From Micromonospora sp. C31 (lineage in GTDB: Bacteria > Actinomycetota > Actinomycetes > Mycobacteriales > Micromonosporaceae): DNA of 64,000 nucleotides. The stretch lies in NCBI RefSeq assembly GCF_018070575.1, contig NZ_JAGPXN010000004.1, positions 62,001 to 126,000 on the forward strand, written 5' to 3'. A program made the position numbers and the translations under genes. The notes beneath the pieces are model-generated. The model was not told the DNA's origin. It was given only the letters and a program-made list of their open reading frames with translations, and made no database searches. Of the stretch, positions 20,501-30,562 are shown in pieces; the stretch's first letter is position 1, and each line of letters starts with the position of its first letter.

Positions 20501-21010
20501 GGGTTGCGGGCGCTGTCCGGCGACGAACGGCGGGCCGCGCTGCTGGAGATGGTGCGGGTCGACGCGGCGAAGGTGCTCGGCCACCCCTCCGGCGACGTGA
20601 TCGAGACCGACCGGGGCTTCCTGGACCTCGGCTTCGACTCGCTCACCGCCGTGGAGCTGCGCAACCTGCTCAGCGCGGCGACCGGGCACGACCTGCCCAC
20701 CACGGTCGTCTTCGACTACCCGACCCCGGCCGGCCTGGCCGACCACCTGTACGAGGAGCTGTTCGCGGCCGGCGACGGGGACGGCGACGGCGACGAGGAG
20801 TCGGTCCGCCGGGCCCTCGCCGCGATCCCGCTGGACCAGCTGCGGCAGGCGGGACTGCTCGACCAACTGCTCCAGCTGGCCCGCACGAGCGCCGGTCCGC
20901 CGGCCGTGCCGCCCGCCGCCCCGGCCGCGTCGCCCGCGCCCGAGGAACAGATCCGCGAACTCGACGTCGCCGGCCTGGTGCGGATGGCCCTGGAAGGTTC
21001 CGACTCGTGA
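11531..21010 (+). CDS. Modular type I polyketide synthase, bimodular KS-AT-KR-ACP-KS-AT-KR-ACP
   Basis: 3159 residues. I chose the ATG at 11531 because it begins a docking head ([14 protein letters not shown]) and follows GAGGAAG; the open frame extends further upstream but overlaps the previous gene. First module: KS (Cys206), AT (GHSQGE Ser659, YASH at 758, methylmalonyl), KR (GGTGGLG near 1171, LDD, Tyr1313, B-type active), ACP (Ser1486 in GLDSL). Second module: KS (Cys1717), AT (GHSIGE Ser2171, HAFH at 2271, malonyl-CoA), KR (GGTGALG near 2725, no LDD, Trp eight residues before Tyr2867, so A-type and active), ACP (Ser3037). A docking tail of about 70 residues contains a run of Gly-Asp repeats near 20775-20800. 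Both modules should leave a beta-hydroxyl, of opposite configuration. It hands over to the thioesterase subunit 25 bp downstream. Confidence 0.96.
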   Translation: MANEDKLRDYLKRVMADLHDTRRRLSEAQSQELEPVAIVAMSCRLPGGVRNPDDLWELLRDGRDAVTPFPDDRGWDLERLYHPDPDHPGTSYAREGGFVDGAGDFDSAFFGISPREALTMDPQQRLLLETSWEAVEAAGIDPASLRGSRTGVFVGTNGQDYGTLLMVSPDGDEGHSMTGGAAAVASGRVSYTLGLEGPAVSIDTACSSSLVALHLAVQALRAGECDLALAGGVTVMATPGLYIGSSRQRALSTDGRCRSFAASADGAGFSEGVGWLLVERLSDARRNGHRVLAVVRGSAVNQDGASNGLTAPNGPAQQRVISQALASARLSTADVDVVEAHGTGTKLGDPIEAQALIATYGQDRGEAPPLLLGSVKSNIGHAQAAAGVAGVIKLVLAIRHGLVPATLHVDAPSPHIDWTAGAVELATEARPWPETGRVRRGAVSSFGISGTNAHVIIEQPEEPAEGRPADSAPGLVAADALLWPVSARSKAALAGQAGRIASYLRGREGTDPAAVGWSLAATRSTFDHRAAVVASTAEELLAGLDAVAAGLPAGNVYTAVASSPGAGPVFVFPGQGAQSARMAAGLVGRTPVFDAKLAECQRALAPYLDVDLVSVLTGDDESWLERVEVVQPVLWAVGIALAAVWQHAGVTPQAVIGHSQGEIGAACVAGILSLQDAAKAVALRSRALTVLRGTGTMASVDLSADAVAERLPAFPGVGVAAVNGPATVVVSGPPQHVADLVQACQAEGVRARLIPVDYASHSPAVQEVAEQLRADLADVTPQAGHTRLVSTLTGDWVDPTAMGADYWYDNLRRTVLFDAAVRVAVAAGHTTFIEISPHPVLTMPVTAILDDTGVTGHTLGSLRRDDDDATRLLTNLATAHAIGLPVDLTKVLPAAPTVDLPTYAFDHHRYWPAPPVFLAAPDDAPDIDRWRYRVTWQAVPDLPLTWLAGTWLVPVPAALGDDALVTDVLSALGNFGADVVPVELDATDDPATLAERLGAALAGPDAPVAVLSLLGLDERAHPEHPATSLAASGTALLVQALGLLGVEAPLWCATRGAVAVSADDPAPHPVAASVWGLGRAVALEHPARWGGLLDLPDTLDAQTGALLCAALGASGGDDQFGDGDGADESGGEDQLAVRDSGVYVRRLARIADPETTASDDTWRMRGTVLITGGTGGLGGHLARWAARSGAAHVLLASRRGPDAPGAAELEAELTDLGVRVTVARCDVADRAQVADLLATVPADAPVSAVLHTAAVLDDGIVDTATPQRLHTVAAPKCAAALHLDELTRDLDLDAFVLFSSVAGTTGNAGQGAYGAANAFLDALAERRRAEGRPALSVAWGAWRGAGLPADNERAQQRLRRGGMIGMDPELAVEALVRALRRDETTTVIADIDWARFAPAFTLVRPSPLIGDLAEVREATRPVPQETAEEETDVPSALARRLAGLAPAERAATLLELVRQCAATALGYGAADDIPATLPFRDLGLDSLTAVDMRNFLATATDLRLPATLAFDYPNPTVLAAHLDELLTGAAPDVATPAPAATADDDDPIAIVAMSCRLPGGADTPEQLWQLLAAGGDAIGEFPTDRGWDLDRLFDSDPEKEGTSYAREGGFVAGAADFDAGFFGISPREALAMDPQQRLLLEASWEAIERAGIDPHALRGSPTGVFVGTNYQDYRNLMFSAEGAEGHLMTGNAGSVLSGRVSYTLGLEGPAVSVDTACSSSLVALHWACQALRRSECSLALVGGVTVMSTPGVFVGFSRQRGLAPDSRVKAFASAADGTSWGEGLGLLLVERLSDARRNGHPVLAVIRGSAVNQDGASNGLTAPNGPSQQRVIRQALANAGLHPADVDAVEAHGTGTKLGDPIEAQALLATYGRERPDDQPLWLGSIKSNIGHTQAAAGVAGIIKMVLALRHGYLPQTLHVDEPTDQVDWSVGAVELLGEGRPWPVTGHPRRAAVSSFGISGTNAHTILEQAPEPSVVEQPAGDPALLPVVPVLLSGRTAAALAAQADRWAEQLTGLEAPRTVDVGWSSVISRATLEHRAVVLATDRIALGAGLRTLGVGEDSPLVVTGAAVSRPKVAYLFSGQGAQRAGMGRELAEAFPVFAAALDEACAALDAHLPRPLKPLLLAEPDTPEADSLDRTEFTQPALFAVEVALFRLLEAWGVRPDAVAGHSIGEFAAAHAAGVLSLADAAELVAARGRLMQALPAGGAMLAIAATEAEVTAALGDRAERVSVAAVNGPAAVVVSGAGDAVEELAAEWTARGVRIRRLTVSHAFHSPLMDPVLDDLAAVAGRLRYAPPTIPMISTVTGAPVDVAEIGTPDYWVRHARDAVRFADAVVALRERNVTGYVEIGPDGVLTALAQTVLTGGAPAGGRAPLVVPALRRDRSEPTTLLRAVAALHTHGVSPDWSALYAGTGAQRVDLPTYTFDRQRYWPEPPPWASLAAEDEHTDVERRFWAAVEAEDLESLARDLDVHRDQPFGTVLPALSAWRRRGRERALVDGSRYRVVWEPIAETPQEQDPGRWLVLLPADRADDPDLHSCTWALGAEVTTVPVDTAADPDELCGGFADVLTEALGAGEGQLSILSFLGLDDAPHAEHPALPRGLAATVHLLQQLVDLDAPARLWCVTQGAVGVDDGDVPANPRQAMLWGLGRVAALEQPTRWAGLVDLPTDLEPWTAMRLGGILTGGGVEDQLAVRESGVLVRRLVPAATEGEPAPWQPRGTVLITGGTGALGGHVARWVAGAGAQRVVLTSRRGTDTPGAAELLAELTGLGVDCRVARCDAADRSAVAELLADLRREGPPLRAVVHAAGVSEVVPLADTTLEDLAYVIAPKLSGAEHLDELLDDTELDAFVLFSSIAAVWGSGGQGAYAAGNAYLDALAERRRGRGLPATSVAWGPWTESGMYTEGAAEQLRRRGLGVMPPGVAMAGLRHALAAGDTCVTVADVDWATFQPLFTSLRPSPLLAELPAVRELDAAPAQAVDASAPVARDLLAGLRALSGDERRAALLEMVRVDAAKVLGHPSGDVIETDRGFLDLGFDSLTAVELRNLLSAATGHDLPTTVVFDYPTPAGLADHLYEELFAAGDGDGDGDEESVRRALAAIPLDQLRQAGLLDQLLQLARTSAGPPAVPPAAPAASPAPEEQIRELDVAGLVRMALEGSDS

Positions 21011-21035
21011 CCCGGCCGGCCCTGAGGAGCCCCCG

Positions 21036-24000
21036 ATGAGTGTCTCACTGGACGAGGTCGTCGGCGCGCTGCGCGCGTCCCTGCTCGACAACCAGAAGCT
21101 CAAGCAGCAGAACCAGCAGCTCACCGCCGCGCTCAGCGAGCCGGTGGCGATCATCGGCATGAGCTGCCGGTTCCCCGGCGGCGTCGGGTCACCGGAGCAG
21201 TTGTGGGACCTGGTCGCCGCCGGCACCGACGCGATGTCGGCGTTTCCCGACGACCGGGGCTGGAACCTGGACGCGCTCTACAACCCCGACCCCGACCCCG
21301 ACAGCCGGGGCACGTCGTACGTGCGGGAGGGCGGGTTCCTCTACTCCGCCGGGGACTTCGACCCCGCCTTCTTCGGCATCAGCCCCCGCGAGGCGCTCGC
21401 CATGGATCCGCAGCAGCGGCTGCTGCTGGAGACCGCCTGGGAGGCGTTCGAACGGGCCGGCATCGACCCCACCACGCTGCGCGGCGCGTCCACCGGCGTG
21501 TACGCGGCGACCAGCAGCCAGGGTGACTACGCCGCGCTGCTCACCGGGGTCACCGGCGGCGTCGAGGGCTACCTCGGCACCGGCAGCGCCGCCGCCGTGG
21601 CCAGCGGCCGGATCTCGTACGCCCTGGGCCTGGAGGGGCCGGCGGTCACCGTGGACACCGCCTGCAGCTCGTCCCTGGTCGCGCTGCACCTCGCCTGCCA
21701 GGCCCTGCGGCTGGGCGAGTGCACCATGGCGCTGGTCGGCGGGGTGTCGGTGATGGCCACCCCGACGGTCTTCGTGGAGTTCTCGCGGCAGCGTGGCCTG
21801 TCCACCGACGGCCGGTGCAAGTCGTTCGCCGCCGCCGCCGACGGCACCGGCTGGTCCGAGGGGGCCGGCATGCTGCTGGTCGAGCGGCTCTCCGACGCCC
21901 GCCGCAACGGCCACCCCGTCCTCGCCGTGGTCCGCGGCAGCGCCGTCAACCAGGACGGGGCGAGCAGCGGGCTGACCGCCCCGAACGGCCCGTCGCAGCG
22001 TCGGGTGATCCGGCAGGCACTGACCAACGCGGGGCTGACCGCCGAGCAGGTGGACGTCGTCGAGGCGCACGGCACCGGCACCACCCTCGGCGACCCGATC
22101 GAGGCGCAGGCGCTGCTGGCCACGTACGGCAGGGAGCGCCCCGCCGACCGGCCGCTGTGGCTGGGGTCGGTCAAGTCGAACATCGGGCACACCCAGGCGG
22201 CGGCGGGCGTCGCCGGGGTGATGAAGATGGTCCTCGCGATGCGGCACGGGGTGCTGCCGCCCACCCTGCACGTGGACGAGCCCACCCCGCACGTCGACTG
22301 GAACAGCGGGGCGGTGTCCCTGCTGACCGGGTCGCAGCCGTGGCCGGAGAGCGGGCAGCCGCGCCGGGCCGGGGTCTCCGCGTTCGGGATCAGCGGCACC
22401 AACGCGCACGTCATCATCGAGCAGGCCACCGGGGCGGACACCGACGACGCCCGGCCGGCCGGTACGCCCGCCCCGCCGGCCCCCTGGATCGTCTCCGCCC
22501 GGTCCGCGCCGGCCCTGGCCGGGCAGGCCCGACGGCTGCTGGAGCACCTCGCCGCCCAGCCCGGGCTGGCGCCGGCCGACGTGGCGTACTCACTGGTCAC
22601 CACCAGGGCGGCGCTGCCGCACCGGGCCGCGGTGATCGGCGACGACCTCGACGGGCTGCTGGCGGGCCTGCGCGCGGTCGCCGAGGACCGCAAGGCTCCC
22701 GGTGTGGTGCGTGGAGTGGCCCGTCCGGCCGGCAAGGTGGCGTTCCTCTTCACCGGCCAGGGCGCCCAGCGCCTCGGCATGGGCGCCGAGCTGCACCGCC
22801 GGTTCCCGGTGTTCGCCGCCGCCTTCGACGAGGTGGCCGGGGAGCTGGACCGGCACCTGGGCCGGCCGCTGCGGGAGGTGGTCTTCGCCGGGGCCGACTC
22901 GCCCGACGCGGCGCTGCTGGACCGCACCGAGTTCACCCAGCCGGCGCTGTTCGCCTACGAGGTCGCCGCCTACCGGCTGGTCACCGCGTGGGGGCTGCGC
23001 CCGCAGTTCCTGCTCGGGCACTCGGTCGGCGAGCTGGCCGCCGCGCACGTCGCCGGCGTGCTGTCGCTGGCCGACGCGGCGGCCCTGGTGGCCGCCCGGG
23101 GTCGACTGATGCAGCAGTTGCCGGCCGGCGGGGCGATGCTGGCGGTACGGGCGTCCGAGGCCGAGGTGCTCCCGCTGCTCGACGAGCGGGTGGCGCTGGC
23201 CGCCGTGAACGGTCCCCGGTCGGTGGTGCTCTCCGGTGACGAGGAAGCCGTGCTCGCCGCCGGCGCACGCCTCGCCGCCCAGGGCCGGCGGTCCCGCCGG
23301 CTGCGGGTCAGCCACGCGTTCCACTCCGCCCGCATGGACGGCATGCTGGCCGACTTCCGGGTCGTCGCGGAGAAGGTCACCTGGCGTCCGCCGACCCTGC
23401 CGGTCGTCTCCGACCGCACCGGCGAGCCGCTCACCGCCGCCCAGGCCACCGATCCGGGCTACTGGGTCGACCACGTCCGGGACACCGTCCGCTTCCACGA
23501 CGGGGTCGCCACCCTGGCCGCCGCCGGCGTGGCGACCTTCCTGGAGCTCGGCCCCGACGGCGCCCTGACCGCGCTGGCCCGCGAGTGCCTGCCCGACGTC
23601 GAGCCGGCGGCGTTCGTGCCGCTCGGCCGTCGGGACCAGCCGGAGCCGGCCACCCTGCTCGCCGCGCTCGCCGCCGTCGACCTGCGCGGAGCCGGGGTGC
23701 ACTGGCCGGCGCTCTTCGCCGGCAGCGACGCCGCCCGCGTCGAGCTGCCCACCTACGCCTTCCACCACGAGCGCTACTGGCCGGACCCGCCCACCGTCGA
23801 CCTCATCCAACCCGCCGCCGGGGGCGACGACGAGGAGTTCTGGGCCGCCGTGGCGGCGGGCCGGCCGGCCGAGCTGGCGGCGACGCTCGGCCTCGGCGCC
23901 GACCAGCAGGAGGCGCTCGCCGAGCTGCTGCCCGCCCTCGCGTCCTACCGGGACCGGCGGCGTCGCGGATCCGAGCTCGACGGCCTGCGCTACCGCGCCG

Positions 24001-26516
24001 ACTGGGCCCGCGTCGCCGCGCCCGCCGCAGGGACCGCGCCGGCCGGCGAGTGCCTGGTGGTGGCCGGGGCCGGCATCGACGCCGCCGCCGTACTGGCCGC
24101 ACTGCGCGCCGAGCGCCTGGACCCGGTGCTCGTGACCGTGGGCGATCCGGACGAGATCGCCGAGGCGCTGCCCACCGGCGGCACCCCGGCGGTCGTGGTC
24201 TCGCTGCTGGCGGCGGGGGAGCCGGCCGGGGCCACCGGGACCGCCGCGCTGGCCGCGACCGCCGCGCTCGTGCGGGCCCTCGGCGCCGCCGGGAGCAGCG
24301 CGCCGGTGTGGACGGTGACCCGGGGCGCGGTGGCCGTCGACGCGGACGACCCCGCGCCTGGCGTCGCCGGCGCGTACCTCTGGGGTCTGGGTCGGGTGCT
24401 GGCGTTGGAACAGCCGCGCCTGTGGGGCGGGCTGGTGGACCTGCCGGCGGAGCCGGACGACGCCGCGCTCGCCGTGCTCGCCCGGCTCGTCGCGGCCGGC
24501 GGCGACGAGGACCAGCTCGCGGTGCGCTCCGCCGGGGTGTACGCGCGGCGGCTGTCGCGCGCCCCGGCCGGCGCCGCCGACGCGGACTGGCGGCCCCGGG
24601 GCGCGGTCGTGGTGCACGGGGCCGCGGCGGTGCGCACCCCGCACCTGCTGCGGTGGCTCGCCGACCGGGGCTCGACCCACCTCGTCGTCGTCGGTTCCGT
24701 GCCGCCCGCCGACCTGGGCCGCGACGTCGCCGTCACCGCCGTCGACGACCTCGACGGGCTGCCCGAGGCGCTGGACCGGCTGGCCGCCGCCGGCACCGAG
24801 GTCCGCACCGTCCTGCACGTCGCCGACTCCGACGGGGCCGGCGACCCGGTCGCGGCGCTGGACCCGCGCGACCTGGCCCACGCCGTGGCCGCCAGCACCG
24901 CAGCCGTGCACCTGCTCGACCGGGCCTGCGCCGACCGGCCGATCGACGAGTTCGTCGTGTTCACCTCCACCGCCGCGGTCTGGGGCAGCGGGGGAGCGGC
25001 CGTCGCCGCCGCCGCCGGTGCCGGGCTCGAGGCGCTGGCCGCCGGCCGCCGCGCCGCCGGCCGTCCGGCCACCGTCGTCGCGTGGGTGCCCTGGGCGGAC
25101 GAGGTCACCGACCCGGCGCCGCTGCGCCGCCGGGGGGTCCGCCCACTGCCCACCGCGCTGGCTCTGTCCGCGCTGGAGCAGGCCCTGGGCCGCCGCGACG
25201 ACCAGCTCGCGCTCGCCGACCTCGACTGGCCGGCGTTCGTGCCGGCCTTCACGGCCGTACGGCCGAGTCCGCTGCTGCGCGGCGTGCCGGAGGCGGCGGT
25301 CGCCACCGACCGGGACGCCGGACCCGGTGGTGCGGCGAGCGACCCCGCCCGGGCGCTGCGTGACCGACTGGCCGGCACCCCCGCCGGCGATCGGCACCGG
25401 ATCCTGCTGGACCTGGTGCGGGCGCGGGTGGCCACGGTGCTCGGGCACACCTCGCCCGGGGCGGTCGAGGCCGACCGGGACTTCCTGGAACTCGGCTTCG
25501 ACTCGCTGACCGCGCTGGAACTGCGGGACGCGCTGCGCCAGGAGACCGGGGCGGAACTGTCGGCGACCCTGCTGTTCGACCATCCCACCCCTACGGCGCT
25601 GGCCCGCCACCTGCTCGGTCAGCTGATCGGCGGAGACGCCGCCGGGGACCCGGCGGACGCCGCCGGGGGACCGGCCCCGGAGAGCGCCGGCGGTGGACTG
25701 CTCGGCGGGCTGTTCAACCAGCCGAAGGCGCGCGAGGACCCCGCCGGGTACGCCGAACTCCTGGTCAAGCTCGCCCAGTTCCGGCCCAGCTTCAGCGAAC
25801 CGGCGCAGCTCACCCGCCCGGCCGGCATCCTCCGGCTGGCGCAGGGGGGTGCCGGTGCGCAGCTGGTGTGCTGCTGCACCATGTCGTTGCTCTCCGGGGC
25901 CCACGAGTACGCCCGGCTCGCCTCCGGCTTCCGGGGCGTACGCGACGTGTGGGCCCTGCCCAACCCCGGCTTCGGCGTGGGCGAGGAGCTTCCCGCCGAC
26001 CTCGACGCCCTGCTGCGGGTGCACGCCGACACGGTGCTGCGCGCCGTCGGCGCCGGCCCGTTCGTGCTGGCCGGGCACTCGGGCGGCGCGATGGTGGCCA
26101 ACCTGCTCGCCGGCGAGCTGGAGCGCCAGGGCCGGACGCCGGACGCGGTGGTGCTGATGGACACCTACCCGGCGAACAGCGAGGTGCTCGGCGGGTGGGT
26201 GCCGCAGCTGCTCGACGGGATGATCGACCGGGACAGCGCGTACACGCCGATGGACGACTGGCGGACGACCGCGTGGGCCGGCTACCTGCCCCTCTTCCTG
26301 GACTGGCAGCCGGTCGAGATGGCGGCGCCGACCCTGCTGGTGCGGGCCAGCGAGCCGTTGGGGGAGTGGGACGGCGAACAGGACGGCTGGCGGTCCCGTT
26401 GGCCCTATCCCCACGAGGCGGTGGACGCGGTCGGTGACCACTTCAGCATGGTCGCCGACCGGGGGCCGGAACTCGCCGGCACGGTGCAGCGGTGGCTGAC
26501 CGGGCGGGGCCTGTGA
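21036..26516 (+). CDS. Terminal type I polyketide synthase, KS-AT-(inactive KR)-ACP-TE
   Basis: 1826 residues; ATG after GAGGAG. A short coiled-coil head (residues 1-33, Gln/Lys-rich) precedes KS (Cys210), AT (GHSVGE Ser663, HAFH at 760, malonyl-CoA), a KR-like region (about 985-1415), ACP (Ser1490) and thioesterase (about 1595-1825). The KR remnant lacks the GGTGxLG nucleotide motif, has Ala where the catalytic Tyr should be (codon 25005) and Gly for the Asn, so it should not reduce. The released chain would then keep a 3-ketone. The TE has GHSGG (Ser1682, codon 26079), a following MDTYP Asp and a GDHFSM His, the usual macrolactonising triad. It is the last PKS gene of the operon; its stop is followed 88 bp later by an exporter gene. 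Confidence 0.96.
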   Translation: MSVSLDEVVGALRASLLDNQKLKQQNQQLTAALSEPVAIIGMSCRFPGGVGSPEQLWDLVAAGTDAMSAFPDDRGWNLDALYNPDPDPDSRGTSYVREGGFLYSAGDFDPAFFGISPREALAMDPQQRLLLETAWEAFERAGIDPTTLRGASTGVYAATSSQGDYAALLTGVTGGVEGYLGTGSAAAVASGRISYALGLEGPAVTVDTACSSSLVALHLACQALRLGECTMALVGGVSVMATPTVFVEFSRQRGLSTDGRCKSFAAAADGTGWSEGAGMLLVERLSDARRNGHPVLAVVRGSAVNQDGASSGLTAPNGPSQRRVIRQALTNAGLTAEQVDVVEAHGTGTTLGDPIEAQALLATYGRERPADRPLWLGSVKSNIGHTQAAAGVAGVMKMVLAMRHGVLPPTLHVDEPTPHVDWNSGAVSLLTGSQPWPESGQPRRAGVSAFGISGTNAHVIIEQATGADTDDARPAGTPAPPAPWIVSARSAPALAGQARRLLEHLAAQPGLAPADVAYSLVTTRAALPHRAAVIGDDLDGLLAGLRAVAEDRKAPGVVRGVARPAGKVAFLFTGQGAQRLGMGAELHRRFPVFAAAFDEVAGELDRHLGRPLREVVFAGADSPDAALLDRTEFTQPALFAYEVAAYRLVTAWGLRPQFLLGHSVGELAAAHVAGVLSLADAAALVAARGRLMQQLPAGGAMLAVRASEAEVLPLLDERVALAAVNGPRSVVLSGDEEAVLAAGARLAAQGRRSRRLRVSHAFHSARMDGMLADFRVVAEKVTWRPPTLPVVSDRTGEPLTAAQATDPGYWVDHVRDTVRFHDGVATLAAAGVATFLELGPDGALTALARECLPDVEPAAFVPLGRRDQPEPATLLAALAAVDLRGAGVHWPALFAGSDAARVELPTYAFHHERYWPDPPTVDLIQPAAGGDDEEFWAAVAAGRPAELAATLGLGADQQEALAELLPALASYRDRRRRGSELDGLRYRADWARVAAPAAGTAPAGECLVVAGAGIDAAAVLAALRAERLDPVLVTVGDPDEIAEALPTGGTPAVVVSLLAAGEPAGATGTAALAATAALVRALGAAGSSAPVWTVTRGAVAVDADDPAPGVAGAYLWGLGRVLALEQPRLWGGLVDLPAEPDDAALAVLARLVAAGGDEDQLAVRSAGVYARRLSRAPAGAADADWRPRGAVVVHGAAAVRTPHLLRWLADRGSTHLVVVGSVPPADLGRDVAVTAVDDLDGLPEALDRLAAAGTEVRTVLHVADSDGAGDPVAALDPRDLAHAVAASTAAVHLLDRACADRPIDEFVVFTSTAAVWGSGGAAVAAAAGAGLEALAAGRRAAGRPATVVAWVPWADEVTDPAPLRRRGVRPLPTALALSALEQALGRRDDQLALADLDWPAFVPAFTAVRPSPLLRGVPEAAVATDRDAGPGGAASDPARALRDRLAGTPAGDRHRILLDLVRARVATVLGHTSPGAVEADRDFLELGFDSLTALELRDALRQETGAELSATLLFDHPTPTALARHLLGQLIGGDAAGDPADAAGGPAPESAGGGLLGGLFNQPKAREDPAGYAELLVKLAQFRPSFSEPAQLTRPAGILRLAQGGAGAQLVCCCTMSLLSGAHEYARLASGFRGVRDVWALPNPGFGVGEELPADLDALLRVHADTVLRAVGAGPFVLAGHSGGAMVANLLAGELERQGRTPDAVVLMDTYPANSEVLGGWVPQLLDGMIDRDSAYTPMDDWRTTAWAGYLPLFLDWQPVEMAAPTLLVRASEPLGEWDGEQDGWRSRWPYPHEAVDAVGDHFSMVADRGPELAGTVQRWLTGRGL

Positions 26517-26604
26517 CTGGCGCCTCCCCTGGTGTGCCCCTAGCGCCCCCCTATCGGCACACGTACATCTATCGGACCGACGTTTCAGGACGGAGCATGA
26601 CGAC

Positions 26605-27657
26605 GTGGACGAGGCAGTGGTGGTCACGGAGCTGGTCAAGCGGTACCAGCCCAACATGCCACCGGCGGTGGACGGACTGAGTTTCTCCGTCGGCGCCGGT
26701 GAGGTCTTCGGCCTGCTCGGGCCGAACGGCGCCGGCAAGACGACGACGATCGGGGTGCTGACCACACGGGTGCGGGCCACCTCGGGCCGGGCCCAGGTGT
26801 GCGGCGCCGACGTGATCGGCGCGCCCGCCGTCGCCCGGCAGCTGCTGGCGGTCGTACCGCAGCGGGTGAACCTCGACCGGGCGCTGAGCGTCCGGCAGAA
26901 CCTGCTGTTCCACGCGGCGTACCACCGCGTGCCCCGGGCGGAGCGCATCCGGCGGGCGGACGAGCTGCTGGACCAGATGGGGCTCAAGGACTTCGCGAAC
27001 CACCGTACCGACTTCCTGTCCGGCGGCCTCGCCCAGCGCACGATGATCGCCCGCGCGCTGATGCACTCGCCCCGGGTGCTCTTCCTCGACGAGCCGTCCG
27101 CGGGCCTCGACCCGCAGTCCCGGCTCTTCGTGCACGACCGCATCGCCGAGCTGAAGCGGTCCGGGGTGACCGTGGTGATCACCACGCACGACATGGACGA
27201 GGCGGAGAAGCTCTGCGACCGCGTCGGCATCGTCGACCACGGCAAGCTGCTCACGTTGGACACTCCGGCCGCGCTGACCCGTACGCTGCCGGGCAGCAGC
27301 ACCCTGACCCTCGTGGTGACCCCCGGCGCCTCCGCCGACGAGGTGCGGGCCGCGCTCGACGCGATCCCGGACGTGGAGCAGGTGGAGCACTTCCAGGCGA
27401 GCGCCCCGGCGCCCGTCGCCGCGCCGGCGTTCCCCGGCATGCCGGCGATGCCGATGCCCGCGCCGACCCCCGACGCGCCCGCCGATCCGGACGCCCCGCT
27501 CTCGTTCCGGGTCTACACCAGCGGTCAGCCGGCCAACGCCATCCCGATGGCGATGAAGGTCCTCGCCGACCTGGGCTGCGAGGTCCGTGACCTGAACATC
27601 GGCCAGCCCAGCCTGGAAGATGTCTTCATCCACCTGACCGGAAGGGAACTTCGGTGA
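26605..27657 (+). CDS. ABC transporter ATP-binding protein (drug-export, DrrA-like)
   Basis: 350 residues from a GTG preceded by ACGGAG at nine bases. Walker A is GPNGAGKTT (residues 39-47), the signature is LSGG near 138, Walker B ends in Asp162-Glu163 (FLDEP), and the H-loop reads TTHD. The arrangement and the C-terminal extension match the DrrA group that powers ABC-2 exporters of antibiotics. A proline/alanine/methionine-rich stretch (about residues 270-295) interrupts the C-terminal regulatory domain. The stop overlaps the GTG of the permease gene, so the two are translationally coupled. Its place directly after the PKS thioesterase gene suggests export of, and self-protection against, the cluster product; substrate not shown by sequence. 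An ATG eight bases upstream is out of frame. Confidence 0.93.
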   Translation: MDEAVVVTELVKRYQPNMPPAVDGLSFSVGAGEVFGLLGPNGAGKTTTIGVLTTRVRATSGRAQVCGADVIGAPAVARQLLAVVPQRVNLDRALSVRQNLLFHAAYHRVPRAERIRRADELLDQMGLKDFANHRTDFLSGGLAQRTMIARALMHSPRVLFLDEPSAGLDPQSRLFVHDRIAELKRSGVTVVITTHDMDEAEKLCDRVGIVDHGKLLTLDTPAALTRTLPGSSTLTLVVTPGASADEVRAALDAIPDVEQVEHFQASAPAPVAAPAFPGMPAMPMPAPTPDAPADPDAPLSFRVYTSGQPANAIPMAMKVLADLGCEVRDLNIGQPSLEDVFIHLTGRELR

Positions 27658-28493
27658 GCGTCGCCGCCCCCGCCCCCCCGTCCGCGCCCTCGACGGCCGC
27701 GGCGCCGCCGCCGGTGAGCGCGCTGGACCAGTTCGCCACGTTCCGCGCGGTGCTCTCGCGGGACCTGTTCGTCACCGGCCGGGAGCTGGTCGGCTTCCTG
27801 CTCCAGGTCTTCATCCAGCCGCTGTTCATGCTGCTGATCTTCGGCAAGGTGCTCAGCGACCTGGGCTACGCCAGCGACGACTTCAGCAACGTGCTGCTGC
27901 CCGGCGTCATCGCGCTGAACGCCTTCCTGATCGGGCTGGAGAACACCGCGCTGCCGATGATGATGGACTTCTCCTTCACCCGGGAGATCGAGGACCGCCT
28001 CCTGGCGCCCATGGCGATCCCGCTGGTGGCCCTGGAGAAGATCGTGTTCGGCGGCATCCGTGGCCTGATCGCCGGCGTGGTGCTGATCCCGGTCGGCATG
28101 CTCATGCTCGGTGTCACCTGGCCCTGGGCGGTCGTGCTCAAGGTGATCGGGGTGTTGGCGATCGGCGCCCTGGTCGGTGCGGCGGTCGGCCTCGCCTTCG
28201 GCACGCTGGTGCCGACGCAGCACATCCAGATCATGTTCACCGTGGTGATGACCCCGATCATGTTCACCGGCGCGACCCAGTTCCCGCTGCTCGGCCTGGA
28301 CTCGCTGCGCTGGTACCAGGTGATCTGCTCGCTGAACCCGCTCACCTACATCAGCGAGGGGACCCGGTCGCTCGTCGGTCCGCCGGGGGTCGAGTCGCTG
28401 CCGCTCTGGCTGTGCATGTGCGTTCTCGCCGGGGTCTTCGTGGTGTTCTCGATGATCGGCATGCGGGGCTTCATGCGCCGCGCCATGGACTGA
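27654..28493 (+). CDS. ABC-2 type transporter permease (DrrB-like)
   Basis: 279 residues, GTG start overlapping the ATPase stop as GTGA. A proline/alanine-rich cytoplasmic amino terminus (about 25 residues) precedes about six hydrophobic segments typical of ABC-2 permeases, including one near FLLQVFIQPLFMLLIF and a last one near the C terminus. It should form the membrane channel for the ATPase encoded just upstream. A strong hairpin about 200 bp downstream probably ends this transcript and perhaps the whole PKS operon. Family is clear; substrate is inferred only from the neighbouring PKS. Confidence 0.92.
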   Translation: MSVAAPAPPSAPSTAAAPPPVSALDQFATFRAVLSRDLFVTGRELVGFLLQVFIQPLFMLLIFGKVLSDLGYASDDFSNVLLPGVIALNAFLIGLENTALPMMMDFSFTREIEDRLLAPMAIPLVALEKIVFGGIRGLIAGVVLIPVGMLMLGVTWPWAVVLKVIGVLAIGALVGAAVGLAFGTLVPTQHIQIMFTVVMTPIMFTGATQFPLLGLDSLRWYQVICSLNPLTYISEGTRSLVGPPGVESLPLWLCMCVLAGVFVVFSMIGMRGFMRRAMD

Positions 28494-28695
28494 TCAGCCA
28501 GGCTCCGACACCGCGACCGCGATCGCGGCTGGTGGGGACCTGCCCGGCGGTCGTCAGGCGGGTCCCGACTGCCTGGTGGGCCCCGACAGGGGGGGCGCAC
28601 GCCCTCCCCGGTCGGGACGGGCGTCAGCCCGGCGGGAGCCGCATCCTCAACCGTCTGTCATTCCACCCGACACCGCCCGTCGTACCACCCGACCC

Positions 28696-28735
28696 GCCGA
28701 TGGCCCGGGCCGCTCACGCGGCCCGGGCCATCGGC
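28696..28735 (+). terminator. Strong hairpin terminator after the exporter operon
   Basis: Perfect 18-bp inverted repeat (left arm 28696-28713, right arm 28718-28735) around the loop TCAC. No U-tract follows, as is common for actinobacterial terminators. It lies about 200 bp after the permease stop, between two co-directional genes. Confidence 0.75.
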
Positions 28736-28961
28736 GTCGTCGTGGCGGACGACCGGCGCCGGCCCGCCCGACCGGGGCGCCCGCCATCGACCGCCGCGGA
28801 TGTCGTCCCAGCCGGTCGTCCGCGGTGACCGGCAGAAAAAAACCACCCCTGCGCGAGCGTCGTCGCGCCAGCCGTGGCAGGCTACATAGACGGCGGTAGC
28901 TCCTGGTCTCGGTTGCCACGGAGTGGTGGGCCTTCCATTGGAGCACCGCCGAATGTTGCTG

Positions 28962-28979
28962 CATCGATAAAGATCGATG
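28962..28979. promoter_or_regulatory. Inverted repeat upstream of the glycosyltransferase, possible operator
   Basis: CATCGAT and ATCGATG flank AAAG in an AT-richer patch about 107 bp before the glycosyltransferase start. The symmetry and position suggest a regulator site, but no cognate protein can be named. Confidence 0.3.
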
Positions 28980-29085
28980 TTGACCCCGCCGCCAGCCGAA
29001 CGGCTCCACGAACAGCCCGCCGGCGCGGCGTACTCCAGGGTCGGACGGCGCGGGTCGCCGCACAGGCGGAGAGGAGTGGCAGACG

Positions 29086-30495
29086 GTGGAACTGACCGGA
29101 AACGACCGCGACCGGGCGGTGCTGGTCGTCGCCTACAACAGCGCGGGTTTGTTCAACCCGTTGCTCACCATCGTGGGCGAGCTGAAGGCACGGGGCGTCG
29201 GGAACGTCTGGTTCGCGTCGACCGAGGACCGCCGGAGGGACGTCGAAGGGCTGCGCGGGCCGGGCGAGGTCACGTTCGTCTCGCTCGGGCCGGCCCGGCC
29301 GCAGTCGTCGCCCGACACGTGGGACGACGCGACGTACCGGACGCTGACCACCGGCGACCGGGCGATCAGCTTCGCCCGGTACCTCGACGTCAGCACCGAC
29401 CACGAGCACATGCGGCAGCTCCACCGACGCTGCCTCGAGATCATCGACGAGGTCGACCCGGCGTTGGCCGTCGTGGACAGCCTCGCCAGTTGGGCGATGG
29501 ACGCCGCGCAGACGCGGCAGTTGCCCTTCGTGGTCAGCATCTCGCTGCCGCCGTCGAACTTCCTGCAGGAGCAGTTGCCGTCGCGCTACCCCGCCCCGTT
29601 CTCCGGGCTGCCGGCGCGGATGACGCCCCGGCAGCAGGCGGCCAACGTCGGCTTCCGGAACCGGCTGGTGCGGGCGCTGACGGAGCCGGAGCGGCTGCGC
29701 CGGAGCCTCGCCGTGGTGGCCAGCCGGAAGGCGGCCGGCATCCGCAACGCGGAGATGCGCCCGGCGGGCTACGTCGAGGACGCCGCGGCCCTCATGGCGT
29801 ACACGGTCTTCGGCTTCGAGTACCCCTTTCCGACCGCCCCGGAGAAGCTGCGGATGCTCGGTCCCGTGGTACCCCGCGAGCTGCCGCCGGCCGACGGGGA
29901 CGACGAGCTGACCCGGTGGCTCGACGAGCACCACTCGGTGGTCTACGTCGGGTTCGGCACCATCATGCGACTGTCGCAGCGGCAGGTGGACGCGATCGTC
30001 GAGGTCGCCGACCGGCTCGGGCCCGAGCACGCCGTGCTGTGGAAGGTGCCCGCGCGCCAGCAGCACCTCCTCCCACCGGCGCACCGGCTGCCGGGCAACC
30101 TGCGGGTGGAGGCGTGGCTGCCGTCGCAGCTGCGGGTGCTGGCCCACCCGCACGTGCGGGTCTTCTTCAACCACGGCGCGGCCAACGCGATCCACGAGGC
30201 CGTCCACTTCGCCGTACCGCAGCTGGTGATGCCGTTCTGGCTGGACTGCCCCGACGGCGCGGTGCGCGCGGTCGACAGCGGGGCGGCACTCTCCGTCGAG
30301 CGGGCCGACTCGCTGAACGTCGAGGACATCCTCGCCAAGCTCGGGCGACTGCTGAACGAGGAGACGTTCCGCGCGCGGGCGCGGCTGTGGAGCCACCGGA
30401 TGCGGCAGGCCGGCGGGGTCACCGCCGCCGCCGACCTCGTGTTGCAGCACCGCGACGCGGCGGCCCGTCCCACCGTCGAGCTGGCCGTCGGCTGA
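29086..30495 (+). CDS. Family 1 (GT-B) glycosyltransferase
   Basis: 469 residues from a GTG preceded by GGAGAGGAG at nine bases. The amino-terminal half is the acceptor-binding Rossmann domain; the carboxy half carries the nucleotide-sugar region, NHGAANAIHEAVHFAVP with His363, which corresponds to the HGG...EA..GVP signature of the UGT/macrolide glycosyltransferase family. The usual DQ of that motif is LDCPDG here, so sugar contacts differ from the textbook type. It sits alone after the PKS exporter genes and convergent with a LAL regulator. Likely role: adding a sugar to the polyketide, either as tailoring or for self-protection. No deoxysugar genes are in the window, so the sugar would come from a pathway outside it or from primary metabolism. 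Function is inferred from family and context. Confidence 0.85.
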   Translation: MELTGNDRDRAVLVVAYNSAGLFNPLLTIVGELKARGVGNVWFASTEDRRRDVEGLRGPGEVTFVSLGPARPQSSPDTWDDATYRTLTTGDRAISFARYLDVSTDHEHMRQLHRRCLEIIDEVDPALAVVDSLASWAMDAAQTRQLPFVVSISLPPSNFLQEQLPSRYPAPFSGLPARMTPRQQAANVGFRNRLVRALTEPERLRRSLAVVASRKAAGIRNAEMRPAGYVEDAAALMAYTVFGFEYPFPTAPEKLRMLGPVVPRELPPADGDDELTRWLDEHHSVVYVGFGTIMRLSQRQVDAIVEVADRLGPEHAVLWKVPARQQHLLPPAHRLPGNLRVEAWLPSQLRVLAHPHVRVFFNHGAANAIHEAVHFAVPQLVMPFWLDCPDGAVRAVDSGAALSVERADSLNVEDILAKLGRLLNEETFRARARLWSHRMRQAGGVTAAADLVLQHRDAAARPTVELAVG

Positions 30496-30514
30496 GCTCG
30501 TCGCTGTCGTACGC

Positions 30515-30555
30515 CGAAGGGGGCGCGCGGTGTGTCCCACCGCGCGCCCCCTTCG
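30515..30555. terminator. Bidirectional hairpin between glycosyltransferase and LAL regulator
   Basis: Perfect 18-bp stem (30515-30532 with 30538-30555) and a 5-base loop in the 67 bp between two convergent genes; expected to end transcription from both sides. Confidence 0.85.
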
Positions 30556-30562
30556 ACGCCGG

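Larger units (their letters stand above)
28494..29085 (+). other. Intergenic region between exporter and glycosyltransferase genes
   Basis: 592 bp without a supportable gene. It holds a perfect 18-bp hairpin (28696-28735), an A-run near 28835, and an AT-richer stretch with a small inverted repeat (28962-28979) ahead of the glycosyltransferase ribosome site. It probably contains the end of the PKS/exporter transcript and a separate promoter for the glycosyltransferase; I could not place a convincing -35/-10 pair. Confidence 0.6.
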
